From: an uncultured Barnesiella sp.
GTDB lineage: Bacteria; Bacteroidota; Bacteroidia; Bacteroidales; Barnesiellaceae
Direction: 5' to 3'
DNA: 64,000 nucleotides
Assembly (NCBI GenBank): GCA_944320015.1
Contig: CALUFO010000003.1
Location: 1-64,000 of the forward strand
In this document: positions 45,189-52,795 of the stretch, piece after piece
How positions within the stretch are numbered: the stretch's first letter is position 1
Layout of the letters: each line of letters starts with the position of its first letter
The notes under the pieces: model-generated
Database searches by the model: none
Seen by the model: only the letters and a program-made list of their open reading frames with translations
What the model was told of the DNA's origin: nothing
Made by a program: the position numbers and the translations under genes

Positions 45189-45196
45189 TATCTTTG
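45189..45196 (+). promoter_or_regulatory. Predicted promoter of the hydrolase-Mur ligase-ddl operon
   Basis: TATCTTTG, a TAnnTTTG match 26 nt before the ATG at 45223; divergent from the ligA promoter. Confidence 0.5.
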
Positions 45197-45222
45197 CGAA
45201 TAAATTTATCAAGCGCAAAAAA

Positions 45223-46002
45223 ATGCTGCAAACAAAAAATCTGTGCGGAGTCACGCTACAATACAATATCGTGGGCGATGGTTATCCGGTTATCCTCATG
45301 CACGGCTGGGGGTGCGACCACACTACCGTCGCGTCGATAGAACGATTGTTATCGCCCAACTTCAAGGTCTACAACCTCGACTTCCCCGGATTCGGCGGGA
45401 GCAGCATCCCCCCTGCGATTTGGGGCGTGGAAGAATATACCCGGTTGCTCGAAGCCTTCGTGAAAGAAGAAGGGTTGGAGCGGCCTATCCTCATCGGCCA
45501 CTCTTTCGGGGGGCGGGTATCCATACTGTATGCCTCGCGCAACGCCACTCGTAAAGTCATTTTGGTCGACGCCGCAGGCGTCAAGCCCCGCCGGCCGCTC
45601 AAATACTACCTCAAAGTCTATTCCTTCAAACTGTGGAAAAAACTGCTCCCGCTCTGCGTCGGGAGCAAACGTGCCGGAGAGATAATCGAGTCCTATCGCC
45701 GCAAAGCCGGTTCGGCCGACTACAACGCCATCGACGGCACGATGCGCGACATCTTGGTCAAAGTCGTCAACGAAGACCTCAAAGCCGTCATGCCGCGGAT
45801 TCAATGCCCCGTACTTCTTATTTGGGGAAAGGACGACACGGCCACTCCGTTGCGCGACGCACGCATCATGGAAAAACTGATCCCCGATGCCGGACTTGTC
45901 GCCTTCGAAAACGCCGGGCATTACAGTTTCTTGGACAGACCATACGAATTTAACGCTGTCGTACAAAACTTCTTACATGACGATATAACACCGAAACCAT
46001 GA
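45223..46002 (+). CDS. Alpha/beta-hydrolase fold protein
   Basis: A 259-residue hydrolase. HGWGCDH forms the oxyanion region, GHSFGG carries the nucleophile serine, IWGKDDTATP the aspartate and NAGHYSF the histidine. No signal peptide, so cytoplasmic. It is the first gene of a three-gene operon with a membrane Mur ligase (ATGA overlap) and ddl, which suggests a substrate related to cell-wall precursors or lipid carriers, though the substrate class is open. Confidence 0.9.
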   Translation: MLQTKNLCGVTLQYNIVGDGYPVILMHGWGCDHTTVASIERLLSPNFKVYNLDFPGFGGSSIPPAIWGVEEYTRLLEAFVKEEGLERPILIGHSFGGRVSILYASRNATRKVILVDAAGVKPRRPLKYYLKVYSFKLWKKLLPLCVGSKRAGEIIESYRRKAGSADYNAIDGTMRDILVKVVNEDLKAVMPRIQCPVLLIWGKDDTATPLRDARIMEKLIPDAGLVAFENAGHYSFLDRPYEFNAVVQNFLHDDITPKP

Positions 46003-47561
46003 ACGAAATTCTCACCATAATCACATTCCTCGCCTTACTTTTCTACACCGGGCTCGAACTGAAATTCCAGTTGCAGATGATGCAACAAAATTCCTATCGG
46101 AACGACCGGTACAACCGATGGCTCAAAGGAGAGTCGTTCGCCTCTGTTTCACGGCTGATCGACCTCTTCCTGTTATTGCTGCTCTCGACCAATTTCCTGC
46201 CCGTATTTATACAGATAGTCACCATCACCGTCGTCATGGCCAAAAGCGTGAGACTGCTGAAAGCCAAATACAAAAAACCATTGGTATTCACCCGCCGCGC
46301 CACCCGGCTATACCTCGCGGCCGCATTGCTCACCCTGCTCATTACCGGTTTCGCCGCCTGCACGACCTCGCTTGCCAACGGATGCCGCACTCTGCTCGCC
46401 ATCGAAATCTTAGCCCCTTATCTCATGATTGCGGCCAACTGGCTCATGCGCCCCGTGGAAAATCGCATCAACAAGAAATACTACAACGAAGCGAAACAAA
46501 TACTCGCCCAAATGCCGGGGCTGACAATCATCGGCATCACCGGGAGCTATGGAAAAACCAGCACAAAACACTATCTCTACCGCATCCTATGCGAGAAATA
46601 CAACGTGCTGATGACTCCCGGCAGCTTCAACACGCCCATGGGTGTTATCCGCACCATTCGAGAGCAAATGAAGCCCTACCACAACATTTTCATTTGCGAA
46701 ATGGGAGCCAAACAGATTGGCGACATTAAAGAAATTTGCGACCTCGTCGCCCCGCAGATAGGCATCATCACAGCCGTGGGCGAACAACATCTCGAATCGT
46801 TCAAGAGCATCGAGAATGTACAACGCACCAAATTTGAATTGGCCGACGCCCTGCCGGCCGACGGATTGGCCGTGGTCAACAACGATTTCCCCTTCATCGC
46901 CAACCGGCCGGTGAGCAACGTCCCCGTGAAACGCTATACGATAGCCGACACCGGAGCCGACTATCACATCGAGGACATTCGCTACGACACCGACGCCACC
47001 CGCTTTACCGTAGTGGGCAACGGCGAGCGCATCGAGTTGAGCACCAAGCTCATCGGGGAATGCAACCTCTCCAACCTCATGGCGGCGGTCATCGTAGCCC
47101 GCCACCTGCAAGTGCCCGTCGCATCGATACAATACGGAGTGAGCCGAATCGAACAGGTAGAACACCGCCTGAACATGAAGCGTACCCCCGGCGGCATATC
47201 GATTATCGACGACGCCTTCAACTCCAACCCCGACGGCGCCCGCATGGCGCTCGATGTACTGAGCCGCATGACACAAGGCAAACGCATCGCCATCACCCCG
47301 GGCATGATCGAGTTGGGAGAAAAACAAGTCGAGTATAACCGCACGCTGGGAAAACAACTGGCCGAGGCTTGCGATTATGTCATGGTCGTAGGCCACTACA
47401 ACCGGGAGGCCATACTCGGCGGGCTGCAAGAAAAGAACTTCCCCGAAGAGAAACTCTTCGTGGCCGACACTTTCGCCCAAGCCCAAGCCCGGCTCACACA
47501 GATTGCACGTCCCGGCGACACCGTCCTCTACGAGAACGATTTGCCCGACACCTTCAAATAA
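45999..47561 (+). CDS. Membrane-anchored Mur ligase-family protein (MurF-like)
   Basis: A 520-residue protein. The first 150 residues contain about four membrane helices (3-20, 53-83, 104-124, 130-150) instead of the MurF N-terminal UDP-MurNAc binding domain. Then come the Mur ligase ATP loop GITGSYGKTSTK (P-loop 181-187), the central-domain motif FICEMGAKQIGDI, and the C-terminal domain (IDDAFNSNPDGARMALDVL, GMIELGEKQ), ending VLYENDLPDTFK. Mur ligases join an amino acid or peptide to a carboxylate with ATP. Position before ddl suggests D-Ala-D-Ala is the added group, but the acceptor is uncertain. A normal MurF is probably elsewhere in the genome. Confidence 0.87.
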   Translation: MNEILTIITFLALLFYTGLELKFQLQMMQQNSYRNDRYNRWLKGESFASVSRLIDLFLLLLLSTNFLPVFIQIVTITVVMAKSVRLLKAKYKKPLVFTRRATRLYLAAALLTLLITGFAACTTSLANGCRTLLAIEILAPYLMIAANWLMRPVENRINKKYYNEAKQILAQMPGLTIIGITGSYGKTSTKHYLYRILCEKYNVLMTPGSFNTPMGVIRTIREQMKPYHNIFICEMGAKQIGDIKEICDLVAPQIGIITAVGEQHLESFKSIENVQRTKFELADALPADGLAVVNNDFPFIANRPVSNVPVKRYTIADTGADYHIEDIRYDTDATRFTVVGNGERIELSTKLIGECNLSNLMAAVIVARHLQVPVASIQYGVSRIEQVEHRLNMKRTPGGISIIDDAFNSNPDGARMALDVLSRMTQGKRIAITPGMIELGEKQVEYNRTLGKQLAEACDYVMVVGHYNREAILGGLQEKNFPEEKLFVADTFAQAQARLTQIARPGDTVLYENDLPDTFK

Positions 47562-47608
47562 TCCCGATTTTACCACAAACAAGATATACCGTTTATTCAC
47601 AAAAAATT

Positions 47609-48790
47609 ATGAAAACTACCGTAGGTGTTTTTTTCGGAGGGCGCTCAACCGAGCACGAAATCTCCGTTATATCGGCACTCCAAGCCATTAATGCGTTTGA
47701 CAAAGAAAAGTACCAAATCGTACCCATATACATTACCAAGCAAGGCGCATGGTTCAGCGGCGACGCCCTACTCGAAGTGAAAAACTACCGCGACATGGCA
47801 GCCCTGCAAAAAATGTGCACCGAGGTGTACATGATTCCCGAGTATGGCGACTACAACGTCTACCGCAAGAAAAAACCGCTCTTCGGGAGCGACGTGTGGG
47901 CCAAGCTCGACGTGGTGGTACCCGTGCTGCATGGCAGCAACGGCGAAGACGGCATCTTCGAGGGAATCCTCGAGTCTATCGGTATCCCCTACGCCGGCTG
48001 CAATACGCTGGCATCGGCCAACGGCATGGACAAAATCACCATGAAAATGATTATGGAAAAGAGCGGTATACCCATCGTCGATTATGTATGGTTCACCGAT
48101 AAGCAATGGTTTACCCAGCGCGACCGCCTCATTGAAGAAATCGAAAACAAACTGGGCTATCCCGTCATCGTGAAACCCGCCAACCTCGGCTCGAGCGTAG
48201 GTATCTCGCACGCCGACAACCGCGAGGAACTTATCGCCAAAATCGACGTGGCCGAGAAATACTCTACCCGCATCGTCATCGAGGACATGGTCGAGGACCT
48301 GAAAGAAATCAACTGCTCGGTACTGGGCGATTGCGACGACTACCGCACCTCGGTTTGCGAGGAGCCTATCAAGAGCGGCGATATTCTCACCTATGAAGAC
48401 AAATATATGGGTGGCGGAAAATCGAACAAAGGCATGCAAGCCACCCAGAAACGCATTCCCGCCGACCTCTCCCCCGAAGATACCGCACGGGTACAATTTC
48501 TCGCCGGCGAAACCTTCCGGGTACTCTCGTGCCACGGCGTGGCCCGCGTCGACTTCATGATCGACGGCAAAAGCGGAGCGATCTATGTCAACGAAATCAA
48601 CACCATTCCCGGCTCCCTCTCGTTCTACCTGTGGGAAGCATCGGGTATCCCCTTCGACCGGCTCATGGACACGCTGGTCGACCTCGCCCTCAAACGCAAG
48701 CGCGAGTCGGCCATGAAAACCGTCAGCTACGACCAAAACATTTTCAACCTCGGCAAAGGTATCAAAGGCGGGAAAATGGGAGTGAAGTAA
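47609..48790 (+). CDS. ddl: D-alanine--D-alanine ligase family protein
   Basis: 393 residues from ATG 47609 (MKTTVGVFFGGRSTEHEISV). ATP-grasp enzyme: VVPVLHGSNGEDGIFEGILE, GYPVIVKPANLGSSVGISHA, VARVDFMIDGKSGAIYVNEI and NTIPGSLSFYLWEASGIPF. It is somewhat longer than DdlB, with a long loop (TYEDKYMGGGKSNKGMQATQ) around the active-site lid. It makes the D-Ala-D-Ala dipeptide for peptidoglycan. Third gene of the operon, 47 bp after the Mur ligase. Confidence 0.92.
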   Translation: MKTTVGVFFGGRSTEHEISVISALQAINAFDKEKYQIVPIYITKQGAWFSGDALLEVKNYRDMAALQKMCTEVYMIPEYGDYNVYRKKKPLFGSDVWAKLDVVVPVLHGSNGEDGIFEGILESIGIPYAGCNTLASANGMDKITMKMIMEKSGIPIVDYVWFTDKQWFTQRDRLIEEIENKLGYPVIVKPANLGSSVGISHADNREELIAKIDVAEKYSTRIVIEDMVEDLKEINCSVLGDCDDYRTSVCEEPIKSGDILTYEDKYMGGGKSNKGMQATQKRIPADLSPEDTARVQFLAGETFRVLSCHGVARVDFMIDGKSGAIYVNEINTIPGSLSFYLWEASGIPFDRLMDTLVDLALKRKRESAMKTVSYDQNIFNLGKGIKGGKMGVK

Positions 48791-48871
48791 GTTGTAAACA
48801 CATCTACCGTTTTAACCTTTCCTGTGTAGCGACACCCATACAGGGAAAAATCCGTAGCAGGAATCTTGAGA

Positions 48872-48911
48872 AAAATCTCCCGAGGCGCAAGACTGACATC
48901 ACCTCGGGAGA
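48872..48911 (-). terminator. Terminator, minus-strand direction
   Basis: TCTCCCGAGG (48876-48885) / CCTCGGGAGA (48902-48911). On the minus strand the stem is followed by TTTTTC. It lies after the truncated gene at 48978-49400. The plus side lacks a T run, so ddl termination is not clear. Confidence 0.7.
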
Positions 48912-48977
48912 CACTCCATAAAATACCTAAAAAAACACCTATAATAATTATCTTGAATCTATGTCGTGGCAATCGGG

Positions 48978-49400
48978 CTATACCCTCGGCGCGGGCTTAC
49001 CCGGCTTGCCCTGTTCGGGCTCGAACAAGAAAGGCTCCAACAAGTCCTTTTCTATCGTCTTCCACCGGGCGTACTGCTCTTCATCGAGCGCTTTTTTCAA
49101 TTTTTTATCCCGCTTTTGAGCCGCTTTCTTCAACTCCTTCGCTATCTTTTCGGGGTCGGGGCGCTCTTCTTCCCAGCCCATTCCTCCGGGAGGCATAGGC
49201 GGAAAACCGCCGCCCATACCACCGAAGCCGCCGCCCATAGGCGGGCGGCCACCGTCCATTCGAGCCCCGGGTGGAGGAAATTCCCCAAGGCCTTCTATGT
49301 CATCAAGTTGCAGTTTAGGTTTATATGCAAATATCTTCTTCTGCTCCGCCAAATGTATCTTATAGACCTTTTTAGATACAAAGAAAGAAGATATTTCCAA
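48978..49400 (-). pseudogene. 5'-truncated gene for a Gly/Pro-rich protein resembling the DUF4890 C-terminal half
   Basis: An open frame of 140 codons with no good start: it opens at a TTG inside a promoter-like region. The readable protein starts abruptly with KKVYKIHLAEQKKIF, which resembles the middle helix of DUF4890-type secreted proteins. Then come a Gly/Met/Pro-rich stretch (MGGGFGGMGGGFPPMPPGG) and a charged helix (KELKKAAQKRDKKLKKALDE, then EQYARW) like the DUF4890 end. The expected signal peptide and first helix are missing and I do not find them in other frames upstream. Either a deletion remnant or a shorter gene starting at the internal ATG of MDGGRPP. The family call is tentative. 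Confidence 0.5.
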
Positions 49401-49463
49401 TCGGGAAAAATATTATAGACATTCGCCCCATTTGTCGGGACAAACAGCCCTCCCTCCCGGCAA

Positions 49464-49505
49464 AAGGCAAACGGCGAGCCCGTTCGTGGACCCGCCGTTT
49501 GCCTT
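49464..49505. terminator. Terminator of the ruvX-def-ettA operon
   Basis: Perfect 13-bp stem AAGGCAAACGGCG (49464-49476) / CGCCGTTTGCCTT (49493-49505), followed by TTTTGCC on the minus strand, 20 bp after the ettA stop codon. Confidence 0.85.
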
Positions 49506-49524
49506 CTTATTGTGCACATAACAA

Positions 49525-51210
49525 TTATTCCATGAGTTTGCGATAACGCACCCGATGGGGTTCCACATCGCCCATACGTTTTTTCTTGTTTTCCTCGTAT
49601 TCCGAATAAGAACCTTCGAAATAGAACACCTTCGAATCGCCCTCGAAGGCGAGAATATGGGTACAGATACGGTCGAGGAACCAACGGTCGTGAGAAATCA
49701 CAACGGCACAACCGGCAAAATTTTCAAGACCCTCTTCCAGCGCGCGCAGCGTGTTCACGTCGATGTCGTTGGTAGGTTCGTCGAGCAAGAGTACATTACC
49801 CTCCTCTTTCAAAGCCATAGCCAAATGCAGACGATTACGCTCTCCACCGGAAAGCACTCCGATGAGTTTCTCCTGATCGGCTCCCGTAAAATTGAAGCGG
49901 GAGAGGTAGGCACGAGCGTTCATATCACGACCACCCATGCGAAACGTTTCGAGCCCTCCCGAAACCACTTGGTAAACTGTTTTGGAAGGGTCTATATCTT
50001 TGTGGGTCTGGTCCACATAGGCAATCTTCACCGTCTCGCCCACCTCGAAAGTTCCCTTGTCGCACTGCTCCTGTCCCATAATCAGTTTGAAAAGGGTGGT
50101 TTTACCGGCTCCGTTGGGGCCTATCACACCTACGATGCCGTTGGGCGGCAACACGAAATCGAGATTGTCGAAGAGCAATTTGTCGCCATATGCCTTGGCC
50201 ACACCATGAGCCTCGATAACCTTGTTGCCCAGACGGGGGCCATTGGGGATAAAGATTTCGAGCTTCTCTTCCCGCTCCTTTTGATCCTCGTTCAACAGTT
50301 TGTCATACGAGTTCAAGCGAGCTTTTCCCTTCGACTGGCGGGCTTTGGGAGCCATGCGAACCCACTCCAACTCACGCTCGAGAGTCTTGCGACGTTTGCT
50401 GGCCTGCTTCTCCTCCATCTCCATACGCTTGGTTTTCTGTTCCAGCCACGAGGTATAATTCCCCTGCCAGGGAATACCCTCGCCCCGGTCGAGCTCGAGA
50501 ATCCACCCGGCCACATGGTCGAGGAAATAACGGTCGTGCGTAATGGCGATAACCGTACCGGGGTACTGTTGCAAGTGCTGTTCGAGCCAGTCGATCGACT
50601 CGGCATCGAGGTGGTTGGTAGGCTCGTCGAGCAACAGGATATCGGGCTGTTGCAGCAACAGGCGGCACAGAGCCACCCGGCGGCGTTCGCCCCCCGAGAG
50701 GTATTTCACGAGTTGCTCCTCGGGCGGACAGCGCAGGGCGTCCATAGCCCGTTCCAGTTTATTATCGATATTCCATGCGTCGGCAGCGTCGATATGGTCC
50801 TGCAACTCGGCTTGGCGAGCCATCAAAGCCTCCATCTTGTCGGGGTCGTCGAGCACCTCGGGGTCGCCAAACGACTCGTTCACCTTTTCATATTCGGCCA
50901 GCAAGTCGAGTATGGGTTGCACACCCTCCTGCACGACCTCTTTCACCGTCTTTTCGGGATCGAGTTTAGGCTCTTGTTCGAGATAGCCCACCGAATAGCC
51001 CGGCGAGAAAACCACCTCGCCTTGATACGACTTTTCCACCCCGGCGATAATTTTCAACAAGGTCGATTTTCCCGAGCCGTTGAGACCGATGATACCAATC
51101 TTCGCCCCATAGAAAAACGAGAGGTAAATATCTTTAAGCACTTGTTTGTGAGGAGGGAACATTTTGCTCACACCCACCATCGAGAATATAATTTTTTTAT
51201 CGTCTGCCAT
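49525..51210 (-). CDS. ettA: Energy-dependent translational throttle protein EttA (ABC-F)
   Basis: A 561-residue ABC-F protein. Both ATP sites are intact: GLNGSGKST and [11 protein letters not shown] in NBD1, GPNGAGKTT and [11 protein letters not shown] in NBD2, with LSGGER in both. The N-terminus IIFSMVGVSKMFPPHKQVLK and the arm/linker (PKARQSKGKARLNSYDKLL) are EttA-like. EttA binds the ribosomal E site and gates the first elongation step according to ADP/ATP. It is third in the ruvX-def-ettA operon, 29 bp after def. Confidence 0.95.
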   Translation of the reverse strand: MADDKKIIFSMVGVSKMFPPHKQVLKDIYLSFFYGAKIGIIGLNGSGKSTLLKIIAGVEKSYQGEVVFSPGYSVGYLEQEPKLDPEKTVKEVVQEGVQPILDLLAEYEKVNESFGDPEVLDDPDKMEALMARQAELQDHIDAADAWNIDNKLERAMDALRCPPEEQLVKYLSGGERRRVALCRLLLQQPDILLLDEPTNHLDAESIDWLEQHLQQYPGTVIAITHDRYFLDHVAGWILELDRGEGIPWQGNYTSWLEQKTKRMEMEEKQASKRRKTLERELEWVRMAPKARQSKGKARLNSYDKLLNEDQKEREEKLEIFIPNGPRLGNKVIEAHGVAKAYGDKLLFDNLDFVLPPNGIVGVIGPNGAGKTTLFKLIMGQEQCDKGTFEVGETVKIAYVDQTHKDIDPSKTVYQVVSGGLETFRMGGRDMNARAYLSRFNFTGADQEKLIGVLSGGERNRLHLAMALKEEGNVLLLDEPTNDIDVNTLRALEEGLENFAGCAVVISHDRWFLDRICTHILAFEGDSKVFYFEGSYSEYEENKKKRMGDVEPHRVRYRKLME

Positions 51211-51239
51211 ATATAAGCTATTTTGAGGATATATATCGT

Positions 51240-51806
51240 TTATTTTTTCACGGGAGTCGCTTTCACCCGATAGTCACAGCGCACGCGGCCTTTGATAATA
51301 TTGGTCAATTTCGATTTTATCAACTGCTTACGAATGGGCGAAATACGGTCGATAAAGACCTTGCCCTCCAAGTGGTCATACTCGTGCTGAACCACCCGGG
51401 CGAGATAACCGTCGATCACCTCGTCGTGAGCCACGAAATTCTCGTCGAGCCACGTCAGCCGAATCTTTTCGATACGAGTCACCGGTTCGTGGATCCCGGG
51501 CAAACTGAGGCACCCTTCTTCGCAAGTCTCCTTAGGACCGTCGTCAAGCACTTCGAGCCGAGGATTTATCAACGTAAGTTTCTTACCTTCGCAATCGGGG
51601 AAATACTCGGCCATAGGACTCACATCGATTACAATCAACCGGATAGAAAGTCCTATTTGCGGAGCCGCCAACCCGATACCCTCGGCGGCATACATCGTCT
51701 CATACATGTTCTCGATCAGCTCTTTGAGCTGCGGGTAAGAAGCATCGATTTCCTCTGTCTCCTTACGAATTACGGGGTGCCCGTACAAATAAACCGGTAA
51801 TACCAT
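51240..51806 (-). CDS. def: Peptide deformylase
   Basis: A 188-residue metalloenzyme with the three canonical motifs: [19 protein letters not shown] (metal-binding cysteine) and QHEYDHLEG (two metal histidines and the catalytic glutamate). It removes the formyl group from nascent proteins. It begins 6 bp after ruvX. Confidence 0.98.
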   Translation of the reverse strand: MVLPVYLYGHPVIRKETEEIDASYPQLKELIENMYETMYAAEGIGLAAPQIGLSIRLIVIDVSPMAEYFPDCEGKKLTLINPRLEVLDDGPKETCEEGCLSLPGIHEPVTRIEKIRLTWLDENFVAHDEVIDGYLARVVQHEYDHLEGKVFIDRISPIRKQLIKSKLTNIIKGRVRCDYRVKATPVKK

Positions 51807-51812
51807 ATCTTA

Positions 51813-52226
51813 TTATTTTTTACTCTCCAAATAATCCCTTAAAATAATCGTCGCGCTTATCTCGTCGACCAACTCTTTATTGCGGCGCGCCATTTTGGGC
51901 AAACCGCTGTCGAGTATGGCCCGATGAGCCAGCACCGAAGTGAACCGCTCGTCGAAAAACTCAATCGGCACATCGGGAAAAAGTTTCTTAAACCGATTGA
52001 CAAAGGGAGTGATATAGCGCATACTCTCCGACGGCTCGTTGTTCATCTGCCGGGGAAGCCCCACGACGACACGCTCGACCTTCTCTTTTTGCATGTATTG
52101 CGTGAGAAATTCGAGCAGTTGCGACGAAGCGACCGTAGTCAATCCGTTGGCGATGATTTGCAACGGGTCGGTCACCGCTATACCCGTGCGCTTTTTGCCG
52201 TAATCTATCGAAAGAATCCTTGCCAT
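51813..52226 (-). CDS. ruvX: Putative pre-16S rRNA nuclease / Holliday junction resolvase-like RuvX
   Basis: 137 residues from ATG 52226 (MARILSIDYGKKRTGIAVTD). The frame is open 27 codons further upstream, but those codons cover a strong promoter and are not part of the family. RNase H-like fold: IDYGKKRTG (first Asp), VVVGLPRQMNNEPS, FFDERFTS and VDEISATIIL with the last acidic residue. YqgF homologues process the 16S rRNA 5' end. The predicted transcription start is only a few bases before the ATG. Confidence 0.95.
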   Translation of the reverse strand: MARILSIDYGKKRTGIAVTDPLQIIANGLTTVASSQLLEFLTQYMQKEKVERVVVGLPRQMNNEPSESMRYITPFVNRFKKLFPDVPIEFFDERFTSVLAHRAILDSGLPKMARRNKELVDEISATIILRDYLESKK

Positions 52227-52235
52227 AAACGATTG

Positions 52236-52267
52236 CAAAGATAGCGAAAGGTGAGCGCAGAGACAAA
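52236..52267 (-). promoter_or_regulatory. ruvX promoter P1
   Basis: Minus strand: TTTG (complement of 52264-52267), 20-nt spacer, TATCTTTG (complement of 52236-52243). The -7 box ends 9 nt before the ruvX ATG, so the mRNA would have almost no leader. Confidence 0.7.
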
Positions 52268-52318
52268 TGAAAACAAAGTTTTCGTTTTGTCCTATGCCGA
52301 ACCGCATCCTATCTTATT

Positions 52319-52350
52319 CAAAGATAGCGAAAGATGAGCGATTTGACAAA
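52319..52350 (-). promoter_or_regulatory. ruvX promoter P2, a duplicate of P1
   Basis: Minus strand: TTTG (complement of 52347-52350), 20-nt spacer, TATCTTTG (complement of 52319-52326). The spacer shares most bases with P1, including CGCTCA and CTTTCGC, which suggests a tandem duplication. It would give a leader of about 85 nt. Confidence 0.6.
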
Positions 52351-52459
52351 TCCCCGGCAGATGCGGGAAGAAGGCTGTCAAATCTCTTTATATCCTTTAA
52401 AAAGGGGCGTCAAACTCTTAAAAAATATCAAAGCTCAAAACTTTTTCGCGAAAAACATG

Positions 52460-52488
52460 TTGTAGAACATAAAAATAGCATACATTTG
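52460..52488 (+). promoter_or_regulatory. Promoter of a short plus-strand transcript
   Basis: TTG (52460-52462), 18-nt spacer, TACATTTG (52481-52488), facing a terminator about 70 nt downstream. There is no annotated plus-strand gene after it. Confidence 0.6.
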
Positions 52489-52493
52489 CATTG

Positions 52494-52562
52494 TGTTTTT
52501 CATGGTATTAGATTTAAGGTTAACAAAGATTGGTTGTCGTGAGACAATCAATTTTTTTTTTT
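52494..52562 (+). ncRNA. Candidate short RNA or attenuated leader
   Basis: About 65-70 nt between a good promoter and a strong intrinsic terminator (10-bp stem ATTGGTTGTC/GACAATCAAT and 11 T). An ATG at 52502 opens a frame (MVLDLRLTKIGCRETIN) that runs through the terminator without a stop, so no full ORF fits inside the transcript. It may be a small RNA, an orphan leader peptide/attenuator whose gene has been lost, or a remnant of an inserted element beside tRNA-Leu. Start is inferred from the -7 box. Confidence 0.45.
52529..52562 (+). terminator. Intrinsic terminator of the short transcript
   Basis: Stem ATTGGTTGTC (52529-52538), GTGA loop, GACAATCAAT (52543-52552), overlapping a run of 11 T. 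One G-T pair, otherwise perfect. Confidence 0.85.
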
Positions 52563-52590
52563 GCCCCTACCCCACGACCCTATACAAACA

Positions 52591-52625
52591 CAAAAAAAGC
52601 CTGCAAGAAAAATCTCACAGGCTTT
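52591..52625 (-). terminator. Terminator of tRNA-Leu
   Basis: AAAGCCTG (52596-52603) / CAGGCTTT (52618-52625); on the minus strand it is followed by a T run, directly after the tRNA 3' end. Confidence 0.8.
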
Positions 52626-52626
52626 G

Positions 52627-52708
52627 TGCGGACGACGGGACTCGAACCCACACGTCGCAAGACACTAGATCCTAAGTCTAGCGCGGCTACCAATTACGCC
52701 ACGTCCGC
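52627..52708 (-). tRNA. tRNA-Leu (anticodon UAG)
   Basis: Minus-strand tRNA of 82 nt. Acceptor stem GCGGACG/CGTCCGC with discriminator A; D-arm with AATTGGTAGCC; anticodon stem CTAGA/TCTAG around loop CTTAGGA (anticodon TAG); long variable arm as in class II tRNAs; T-arm GTGGGTTCGAGTCCC. CCA is not encoded. It reads CUA (and by wobble CUG) leucine codons. Confidence 0.97.
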
Positions 52709-52795
52709 AAAGGGCGGTACAAAGATACAAGAAGTTTATAAATTCCACAATGATTACGGTACAAAGTTTAGCGGGAAGAGCCATACGGCCACATT

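Noticed and set aside
52227..52307. N-terminal extension of ruvX to an ATG at 52307
   Set aside because: The extra codons contain the P1 promoter boxes and no family similarity; MARILSIDYG is the normal RuvX start.
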